Below, piece by piece: positions 11,838-17,905 of a DNA stretch of 17,905 nt. The stretch is from CBDUUP01 sp965370435. GTDB taxonomy: Bacteria > Chloroflexota > Anaerolineae > Anaerolineales > UBA11579. Made by a program: the position numbers and the translations under genes. The stretch spans positions 1 to 17,905 of the forward strand of contig CBDUUP010000041.1 of the NCBI GenBank assembly GCA_965370435.1. Direction: 5' to 3'. The notes under the pieces were generated by a model. The model was not told the origin of the DNA. It saw only the letters and a list, made by a program, of their open reading frames with translations, and searched no databases. Within the stretch, counting starts at the first letter, position 1; the number at the start of each line of letters is the position of its first letter.

Positions 11838-13589
11838 GTGGCTATTTCTGTATTAATTGTAACGCCCAGTCCGGGCTTTGGAGAATTGATCCGCCAAACT
11901 TTGGAAGAAGCGGGCAGCTTTGCTGTAGCCCTGGAAACCAATGGCAGAGAAGCGATCCAACGCGCAAAAGAAGGGCATTACGCGGTTTGCATCATGGACG
12001 CCGATTGCGAGGATATGCCCGCCGATGAGTTGGTTTTCGGTCTCAAGGAAGCCTTGCCCGAATTGCGGCTGGTCTTGATCCCCCCGGAAAACGACCAAGA
12101 GGACACCGATTACGCTGGTCTCCAGGCCGACAGCTACCTGAGCAAGCCCTTTTATCTCCCCGATCTCTTATCCACCGTGGAGGAGGTTTTGGAACAATCC
12201 GGCATGCAGAAGCCCCCGCCGCCTGCCTTTGCCCCAGAGCCAACCGTTGAAATTCAACAGCCTGCGGAGGCAGTCTCGCCGTCTCCAGATTGGCTGCAAG
12301 ATGTCTCCCGGGCCGCCCAGCATCTGACCCGACTCTCCCTCGAATCGGCTGCCCAAGCCTCCTTGATCACCCGGGGCAGCCAGCTATGGGCCTACGCCGG
12401 GCAGCTTCCCCAGCCCGCCGCCGATGAACTTGCCCAAGCCGTCGCCCATTACTGGGCGCACGACGGCGGCAGCGACCTGGCCCGATTTGTGCGCTTGGAA
12501 GCAACCGGCGGCGAATATATGCTCTACGCCACCAGCCTGGGCGGCGATTTTGTCCTCGCCCTGGTGTTCGAAGCCTCCACGCCTTTCAGCAAGATCCGCG
12601 CCCAGGCCGGAAACCTGGCCCAGGCCCTGGCTTCCGGCCCCAATGCCGAAATGCCCGAACTGGAACCGCTTATCTCCACCGAAGACAGCCAACCGGCCCC
12701 GCTTCCTTCCCAGCCTTTGCTCGACGACGTGCCTCCGCCCATCCCCGCAGATTGGCGTCCTGATCAAGTTCCTTCCCTGGGCCGCCAGTCTTTCCTGGAA
12801 GAATTATTGGACGACGAGGGCATCCCTGCTTCGCCCTCGGTTTTACCTCTACCGCTCAACAAACACGAACCCAACCCGTCCCAACCATTGCCGGTATTGG
12901 AAAATGATATGGAATTCGAAAATCCCCCCGCCATGCATCTGCCCTCCGATCAAGAGTCAGAAGTGGACCTTGACGTAAGCGAACCGCAGCCCGAGATTGA
13001 GCTAGACGCGCCCTCTCTCCCCAGCCCCGATCCCATCGTGGAGACCGTTGCCTCTCAGGTTGAGCTTTCCGAAGAGATCATGGCCGAAACCATCCCCTCC
13101 CAGATTGACATTTCGGAAGAAGCTATAGCGGACACCATGCCTTCCAAAATCAGCCGGGAATCCAAAGACAAAATTCTGGAGCCGGTTTCGCCCGCCCTCT
13201 ATAACCTGACCTATGCCTGTGTCCTGATCCCCCGCATCCCCAAGCATCACCTGACCGGCGACCTGGCAACCCGTCTGGCCGAGTGGGTGACTCAACTCTG
13301 CCTGGCTTTCGGTTGGCGATTGGAGCATTTAGCCGTCCGCCCCGATTACTTGCAGTGGATCGTCAACGTCCCGCCCACCACCTCCCCCGGCTACCTGATG
13401 CGGATCATGCGCCAGCACACCTCCCGCCGCCTCTTCACCGAGTTCCCCCGTATGGAGCGCGATAACCCCTCCGGTGATTTCTGGGCGCCTGGCTACCTTA
13501 TCATGAGCGGCACCCAACCCCCCTCCCACCTTATCAAAGACTTCATTCAGCAAACCCGCCAACGCCAGGGCGTTTCCAAAAAAGATTGA
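11838..13589 (+). CDS. Receiver-like / roadblock-like / inactive IS200-type transposase fusion protein
   Basis: This 583-residue soluble protein starts with GTG. Residues 4-121 are a receiver-like domain: the phosphoacceptor-position Asp54 (CIMDAD) and Lys103 (YLSKPF) remain, but the N-terminal acidic pair is replaced by TPS (9-11), so Mg2+ binding and phosphorylation are doubtful. About 172-266 resembles a roadblock/LC7 module (ASLITRGSQLWAYAGQL...EYMLYATSLGGDFVLALVF). About 270-450 is a proline- and acid-rich, probably disordered linker with a 15-residue repeat. About 454-575 matches the Y1 transposase fold of IS200 TnpA and REP-associated transposases: GWRLEHLAVRPDYLQWIV, TSRRLFTEFP, FWAPGYL and HLIKDFIQQT. 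The HUH motif (normally PDHVHLL) reads PDYLQWI (Tyr504, Gln506), and the catalytic Tyr position is Phe569, so nicking activity should be lost. It is probably an exapted nucleic-acid- or protein-binding module; the role is unknown. Confidence 0.8.
   Translation: MAISVLIVTPSPGFGELIRQTLEEAGSFAVALETNGREAIQRAKEGHYAVCIMDADCEDMPADELVFGLKEALPELRLVLIPPENDQEDTDYAGLQADSYLSKPFYLPDLLSTVEEVLEQSGMQKPPPPAFAPEPTVEIQQPAEAVSPSPDWLQDVSRAAQHLTRLSLESAAQASLITRGSQLWAYAGQLPQPAADELAQAVAHYWAHDGGSDLARFVRLEATGGEYMLYATSLGGDFVLALVFEASTPFSKIRAQAGNLAQALASGPNAEMPELEPLISTEDSQPAPLPSQPLLDDVPPPIPADWRPDQVPSLGRQSFLEELLDDEGIPASPSVLPLPLNKHEPNPSQPLPVLENDMEFENPPAMHLPSDQESEVDLDVSEPQPEIELDAPSLPSPDPIVETVASQVELSEEIMAETIPSQIDISEEAIADTMPSKISRESKDKILEPVSPALYNLTYACVLIPRIPKHHLTGDLATRLAEWVTQLCLAFGWRLEHLAVRPDYLQWIVNVPPTTSPGYLMRIMRQHTSRRLFTEFPRMERDNPSGDFWAPGYLIMSGTQPPSHLIKDFIQQTRQRQGVSKKD
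13041..13163 (+). repeat. 45-base coding repeat in the linker
   Basis: Two full and one partial copy of a 15-residue unit: residues 402-416, 417-431 and 432-442, pattern (E/D)T-hydrophobic-(A/P)S(Q/K)(V/I)(E/D)(L/I)SEE. The DNA has diverged more than the protein, so the duplication is not very recent. Confidence 0.6.
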
Positions 13590-13599
13590 GAATCTAGGG

Positions 13600-13605
13600 T
13601 AAAAT
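13600..13605 (+). promoter_or_regulatory. Possible -10 (TAAAAT) upstream of polA
   Basis: GGTAAAATTAG just after the fusion gene's stop matches the GGTAAAATTG seen before the aldo/keto reductase. A start near 13612 would give polA a leader of about 140 bases. No good -35 is present. Confidence 0.25.
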
Positions 13606-13707
13606 TAGGATTGGAACTCAATTTACCTATTAACCAAACTTCGGTTCTCTGTTTCCAATATAAACTCGTATCAACTGTAGAATCCATACCGATTCCAAAT
13701 ATCACCC

Positions 13708-13747
13708 CGACTACCCAACTATCTGACTACTTAACTACCCAACTAAT
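13708..13747. repeat. Tandem octanucleotide array, five units
   Basis: Forty bases divide into five 8-base units, each with ACTA at positions 3-6 (CGACTACC, CAACTATC, TGACTACT, TAACTACC, CAACTAAT). The array ends five bases before the polA start codon. Confidence 0.75.
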
Positions 13748-13752
13748 CTCCC

Positions 13753-16557
13753 ATGCCCCCAACCCTCTACCTGATTGACGGCCACGCCTTGGCCTACCGC
13801 ACCTATTTCGCGCTGACCGGGGCGGGCGCCAACACCTCACGATGGACGACTTCGGCTGGCGAACCCACGGCCGGAGTTTTTGGTTTCACCAGTGTCTTAC
13901 TGCGCCTCCTGGAACAGGAAGACCCCGACTATCTCGCCGTGGCTTTCGACACCGGCAAGACCTTCCGCGATGAAATTTACCCTGAATACAAGGCCACCCG
14001 CGCCAAAATGCCCGACGATCTGCGCACCCAGATCAACCGTATCCGCCAACTGGTGGACACCCTCAACATCCCCCGCCTGGAACTGGAGGGCTACGAAGCC
14101 GATGACGTGCTGGGCAGCGTGGCAACCTGGGCCGCCGCCCAGGGATTGGGCGTCAAAATCATCACCGGAGACAAAGACTTGCTCCAACTGGTCACCGAGC
14201 GGATCATCGTCACCTTGCCAAAACGCCATCTATCTGAAAGCCAGGACTATACCCCCGCCCTCGTCGAAGAGAAGATGGGAGTCCGCCCCGATCAGGTGGT
14301 GGATTACAAAGCCCTGATGGGCGATACTTCTGACAATATTCCCGGCGTGCGCGGAGTGGGGAAAAAGACCGCCGCCAAGCTGTTGGCCCAATACCAAACT
14401 CTGGACGGCGTCTACGCCCACGTCGAGGAACAAAAACCCGGCCTGCGCAAGAACCTGGAAAACGGCCGGGAGAACGCCTATCTCAGCCAGAAACTGGCCC
14501 GTATTGTCACCGACCTGGACGTGACCGTAGACCTGGAGGTCGCCCGAACCGACACCTTTGACCCCCAGGCCGTAGAAGCCATGTTCCGAGAATTGGAATT
14601 CCGCACCTTGATGAAACGCCTCAACGCCCTGATGCAGCGCATGGGAAAAGCCCCCCAGTCCCCGGAGCAATTGGGGATGTTTTCCACCCAACCTCAAACC
14701 GGTGGCGAAGCGCAGCCCGACGCTGATTTGACCGAGACCCATATCGTTGATACGCCAGAGTCCCTGGCCAATCTTGTGAAAACTCTGGAGTCAGCCTCCC
14801 TGATCTCCTTCGACACTGAAACCACCTCCACCGACCAGATGAGCGCCGACCTGGTCGGCATCGCCCTGGCGGTGAAAGAGGGGGAGGGGTATTACGTTCC
14901 GGTGGGCCACAACCCCGGCCTGGGCGCTCAACTGCCCCTGGAGACCGTTCTGGAGGCCCTGCGCGGCCCGTTGACCAACCCCCAGATCCCCAAGATCGGC
15001 CACAACATCAAATACGATTACGTCATCCTGGCCCGCTACGGCCTGGAAGTCGCCCCCCTCAGCTTTGACACCATGATCGCCGAATGGCTGCACGACCCCG
15101 CCTCCCGCAGACTGGGTTTGAAGAACCTGGCCTGGGTGCGTCTGGGCGCGCAGATGACCGAGATCGAAACCCTTATCGGCAAAGGCAAGAAACAAATCAC
15201 CATGGCCGAAGTCCCCATCGCCAAAGCTGCCCCTTACGCCGCCGCCGACGCTGACCTCACCTTGCGCCTGATGCCGGAAATCCAGAAAGACCTGGAATCC
15301 GCCGGGGTTGCCGGGCTGCTCACCGATATGGAAATGCCTCTAGTGAAGGTCCTGGCCGATATGGAGATGGCCGGGATCGCTCTGGATTCCGCTTTCCTGG
15401 CGGAGATGTCCGAGGGTCTTGAGACCCGCCTGACTGAGATCGCCGCCCAGGTCTATGAGGCTGTGGGCGTGGAGTTCAATCTCAATTCCACCCAACAGCT
15501 TTCCAAACACCTATTCGAAACCCTGGAGATCACCCCGCCCGACGGCGCCAAGCGTACCAAGAGCGGGCATTATTCCACCTCCGCCGGGGTACTGGATGCG
15601 CTGCGGGATGACCATCCGGTAGTGGAATGGGTGCTGGAAAATCGCGAGCTTTCCAAGCTCAAATCCACCTATGTGGACGCCTTACCTCAGCAGGTCAATC
15701 CCCAGACACATCGGGTTCACACCTCTTATAACCAGGCCGGAACCGTCACCGGGCGCATCGCCTCCACCAAACCCAATTTGCAGAACATCCCCATCCGCAC
15801 CGAGATTGGACGCCGGGTTCGGCGCGCCTTTGTCGCCGAGCCTGGGAACGCGCTGTTGGCCGTAGATTACTCCCAGGTGGAACTGCGCGTCGTCGCCCAC
15901 ATGGCCGACGACCAGGCCATGATTGAAGCCTTCCTCGCCGGGCAGGACATCCACGCCACCACCGCCGCCGCCATCTACGACCAACCTCTAGAAGCGGTGA
16001 CCAAAGAGCAGCGCCGCCACGCCAAGGCCATTAACTTCGGCTTGATCTATGGCATGAGCGCATTTGGCCTCACCCGCACCACCGACCTCACCCTGGCCGA
16101 GGCGGAGGACTTCGTGGAGACTTACTTCAAGCGTTTCCCCGGAGTGAAGGATTACCTGGACGGCATGCGCCGCCTGGCCGCTGAGCAAGGCTACGTGGAG
16201 ACTCTGCTGGGTCGCCGCCGGTACTTCTCCGCGCTCAAGAATCAGATGAACCGCAACCTTCGCATGCGGGAAGAACGCGAAGCCATCAACGCCCCCATCC
16301 AGGGCACCGCCGCCGACATCCTCAAGATCGCCATGCCCCAGGTGCCAGGCGCGCTGCGCAAGGCTGGGCTGGAAGCCCGCATCCTCCTCCAAGTCCACGA
16401 TGAATTGGTCCTGGAATGTCCGAAAGAAGAGGTTTCCCCCACCGCGGCCGTCGTCCAAGAGGTCATGGAAAACGCCTACACCCTTAAAGTTCCCTTGAAG
16501 ACTGAAGCCCGCGCAGGCGAAAATTGGGGTAAAATGGTCTTGGTAAATCCTGAATAA
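13753..16557 (+). CDS. polA: DNA polymerase I
   Basis: This 934-residue family A polymerase processes Okazaki fragments and fills repair gaps. The 5' nuclease domain (about 1-290) shows Asp9 (LIDGHALAYR), the acidic EADD (115-118), GDKD (139-142) and GDTSDNIPG (from 190), with helix-hairpin-helix GVRGVGKKTA. The 3'-5' exonuclease domain (about 330-520) keeps Asp354 and Glu356 (FDTETT), Asp422 and the YxxxD pair Tyr495/Asp499, so proofreading looks active, unlike Taq-type enzymes. The polymerase domain has motif A DYSQVELR (Asp705), motif B RRHAKAINFGLIYG (754-767, Lys758, Tyr766) and motif C HDE (882-884). The O-helix residue 762 is Phe, the usual dNTP-selective form. No Shine-Dalgarno precedes the ATG; an octamer array lies there instead. 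It is flanked by the fusion gene and a TPR gene. Confidence 0.97.
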   Translation: MPPTLYLIDGHALAYRTYFALTGAGANTSRWTTSAGEPTAGVFGFTSVLLRLLEQEDPDYLAVAFDTGKTFRDEIYPEYKATRAKMPDDLRTQINRIRQLVDTLNIPRLELEGYEADDVLGSVATWAAAQGLGVKIITGDKDLLQLVTERIIVTLPKRHLSESQDYTPALVEEKMGVRPDQVVDYKALMGDTSDNIPGVRGVGKKTAAKLLAQYQTLDGVYAHVEEQKPGLRKNLENGRENAYLSQKLARIVTDLDVTVDLEVARTDTFDPQAVEAMFRELEFRTLMKRLNALMQRMGKAPQSPEQLGMFSTQPQTGGEAQPDADLTETHIVDTPESLANLVKTLESASLISFDTETTSTDQMSADLVGIALAVKEGEGYYVPVGHNPGLGAQLPLETVLEALRGPLTNPQIPKIGHNIKYDYVILARYGLEVAPLSFDTMIAEWLHDPASRRLGLKNLAWVRLGAQMTEIETLIGKGKKQITMAEVPIAKAAPYAAADADLTLRLMPEIQKDLESAGVAGLLTDMEMPLVKVLADMEMAGIALDSAFLAEMSEGLETRLTEIAAQVYEAVGVEFNLNSTQQLSKHLFETLEITPPDGAKRTKSGHYSTSAGVLDALRDDHPVVEWVLENRELSKLKSTYVDALPQQVNPQTHRVHTSYNQAGTVTGRIASTKPNLQNIPIRTEIGRRVRRAFVAEPGNALLAVDYSQVELRVVAHMADDQAMIEAFLAGQDIHATTAAAIYDQPLEAVTKEQRRHAKAINFGLIYGMSAFGLTRTTDLTLAEAEDFVETYFKRFPGVKDYLDGMRRLAAEQGYVETLLGRRRYFSALKNQMNRNLRMREEREAINAPIQGTAADILKIAMPQVPGALRKAGLEARILLQVHDELVLECPKEEVSPTAAVVQEVMENAYTLKVPLKTEARAGENWGKMVLVNPE

Positions 16558-16600
16558 AATTTGCGCCCGTTCTATTTAATATGTAGCCACTGCCAGACCT

Positions 16601-16606
16601 TATAAT
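16601..16606 (+). promoter_or_regulatory. Consensus -10 TATAAT abutting the TPR gene start
   Basis: A perfect TATAAT ends four bases before the ATG at 16611, and there is no ribosome site. The expected start falls at or within about three bases of the start codon, again suggesting a leaderless or nearly leaderless mRNA. The -35 is not recognisable. Confidence 0.5.
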
Positions 16607-16610
16607 TGCC

Positions 16611-17905
16611 ATGCCTGGAAACGAAGAACTATTTCAACAAGCCATGAACCAGGGCCACTCGGCTGCCTGGGACCAGAACTGGGAGAAGGCGGCTGAATTC
16701 TACCAGCAGGCGCTGGATGAGTTCCCCGATAACCCTAAGGCCCTTACCAGCTTGGGTCTGGCCTTTTTCGAGCAGCAGGCCTTTGAAGAAGCTTTGAAGT
16801 TTTATCAAAATGCCTCCCAGGTCTCCCCCGATGACCCACTCCCCGCGGAGAAGATCGCCGAAATATACGAAAGAACCGGCGATCTGAGTCAGGCCATCGC
16901 CCAGGCCATGACCGCCGCCGACCTGCACCTCAAGAAGCGCGACGCCAATAAAGCCGTAGAGAACTGGACCCGCGTTATCCGCCTCCAACCGGAAAACTTG
17001 GACGCCCACTCCCGGCTGGCCTTGGTGCACGAACGCCTGGGCCGCAAACCCCAGTCGGTCACCGAATATCTATCCGTTGCCAGCCTTTTGCAGCACAGCG
17101 GGAAGACCAATGAAGCGCTGCAAACCGTAAACCACGCCCTGAAACTGGTCCCCGATAGCCAGGAAGCCCGCCAGGCTCTCAACATGCTGAACAACGGCCA
17201 ACCCATCCCCCGGCCCAAGCGGGTCCCCGGCGGGACCGGCCCGCTGCGCATGGCCCGGGTCCGTGAGCTTGAAGCCACCAAAGCCTCCACCACCAAAGAT
17301 TACAAAACCCTCGACCCGATCTCCGAAGCCCGCCAGCATGCCCTCACCGCCCTGGCCGGAATCCTGTTCGATTCCGCCGGGGACGACGAAGTGCGGGTGG
17401 TTCGGCGGGGACTGCGCCAGATCACCCGGGGCGTCACCGGCACATTATCTCTGGCCAGTCTTGAGCGCACCAAAATAGACCTCTACCTGGGCCAGGCCAT
17501 TGACCTGCAGACCCACGGCCAGGACGAGCAAGCGGCGACCGAATTGGGCCGGGCCATAGACGCCGGTCTGGATCACGCCGCTGCATATTATGACCTGGGC
17601 TTCTTGATGTCTAATGGAGAGCGTCTTGAGACCGCGGTGCGCAATTTGCAGCGAGCTGTCAACCACGAAACCTACGCGCTGGGCGCCCGGCTGCTGATCG
17701 CCGATATCTACATCCGCATGGAGCGCTTTGATGATGCGGTGCTGGAATGCCTGGAAGCCCTCAAGTACGCCGACTCCCAGGTCGTGCCCTCTGAACAGGC
17801 GGATGAACTTCGCCAGCTTTACGAACCCCTGATCGAATCCTATACCCAAGAGTCTGAATCCGAATCTGAGGAGAACAATCCCCAGCAGTTAAGCGCCAGT
17901 ATTTT
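16611..17905 (+). CDS. TPR-repeat protein (3' end cut off)
   Basis: The frame is open to the window edge, giving at least 431 residues. The N-terminal half (about 16-190) is a run of tetratricopeptide repeats, for example WEKAAEFYQQALDEFPDNPKA, FEEALKFYQNASQVSPDD, KAVENWTRVIRLQPENLDA and TNEALQTVNHALKLVPDS. A basic, proline-containing linker (about 195-235) follows, then a second helical repeat block (about 285-388) with EQAATELGRAIDAGLDHAAAYYDLG and ETAVRNLQRAVN. After it comes an acidic serine-rich stretch QESESESEEN. No signal peptide or membrane helix is seen, so it is probably a cytoplasmic scaffold. Its partner is unknown. The start rests on the promoter position; an in-frame ATG at 16644 is the alternative. 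Confidence 0.85.
   Translation, partial: MPGNEELFQQAMNQGHSAAWDQNWEKAAEFYQQALDEFPDNPKALTSLGLAFFEQQAFEEALKFYQNASQVSPDDPLPAEKIAEIYERTGDLSQAIAQAMTAADLHLKKRDANKAVENWTRVIRLQPENLDAHSRLALVHERLGRKPQSVTEYLSVASLLQHSGKTNEALQTVNHALKLVPDSQEARQALNMLNNGQPIPRPKRVPGGTGPLRMARVRELEATKASTTKDYKTLDPISEARQHALTALAGILFDSAGDDEVRVVRRGLRQITRGVTGTLSLASLERTKIDLYLGQAIDLQTHGQDEQAATELGRAIDAGLDHAAAYYDLGFLMSNGERLETAVRNLQRAVNHETYALGARLLIADIYIRMERFDDAVLECLEALKYADSQVVPSEQADELRQLYEPLIESYTQESESESEENNPQQLSASI

Noticed and set aside
11838..13589. Calling the fusion gene a mobile element because of its transposase domain
   Set aside because: The catalytic residues are gone, the domain is fused to signalling modules, and no IS200-type ends or tnpB/IscB gene is present.
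16620..17849. Several minus-strand frames opposite the TPR gene
   Set aside because: All are overlapped by one continuous plus-strand frame with clear TPR motifs; their products are Gly/Gln/Val-rich reverse-strand shadows.

Overview
The window (about 17.9 kb, moderately GC-rich) looks like a chromosomal segment of a Chloroflexota bacterium, most likely of the Anaerolineae type. That placement is inference from family resemblance and promoter style, not from a marker gene. The window is cut at both ends: it opens inside ccmA and closes inside a TPR gene.

Layout. (1) 1-2207, plus strand: System I cytochrome c maturation genes ccmA (3' part), ccmB, ccmC and a ccmD-like membrane peptide. A strong intrinsic terminator closes the group. 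(2) 2289-4489, plus: a GT4 glycosyltransferase, a long leader with an extended -10 promoter, and a DUF574-type SAM-dependent methyltransferase ending in a strong terminator. (3) 4602-5540, minus: an aldo/keto reductase. (4) 5541-5823: a widespread REP-like motif, a possible 42-aa small ORF, and a good sigma70-type promoter. (5) 5824-8796, plus: a 990-aa protein built as seven-bladed WD40 propeller, ROC GTPase, COR-like region, zinc ribbon and TIR domain. It resembles a one-protein NLR/Roco-like immune receptor. (6) 8797-8938: an 11-unit heptamer array followed by a near-consensus promoter whose start site coincides with the next ATG. (7) 8939-11545, plus: two tandem AI-2E/PerM-family permeases and a 61-aa soluble protein, translationally coupled. 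(8) 11838-13589, plus: a 583-aa protein with a degenerate receiver domain, a roadblock/LC7-like domain, a disordered acidic/proline-rich linker and a C-terminal IS200-type Y1 transposase fold that has lost both its HUH histidines and its tyrosine. (9) 13753-16557, plus: DNA polymerase I with apparently intact proofreading. (10) 16611-end: a TPR protein.

Themes. Three plus-strand genes (8939, 11838, 16611) have a -10 element ending 4 to 6 bases before the start codon and no Shine-Dalgarno, which points to leaderless mRNAs. Genes internal to operons have clear Shine-Dalgarno sequences. Short tandem arrays of period 7 or 8 with an ACT/ACTA core sit in three intergenic gaps.

The two most notable loci are the WD40-ROC-TIR protein (candidate abortive-infection or stress sensor) and the receiver-roadblock-dead-transposase fusion (candidate exapted transposase used as a regulatory or DNA/RNA-binding module). 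Both functions are inferred from domains read by eye; no database search was possible.
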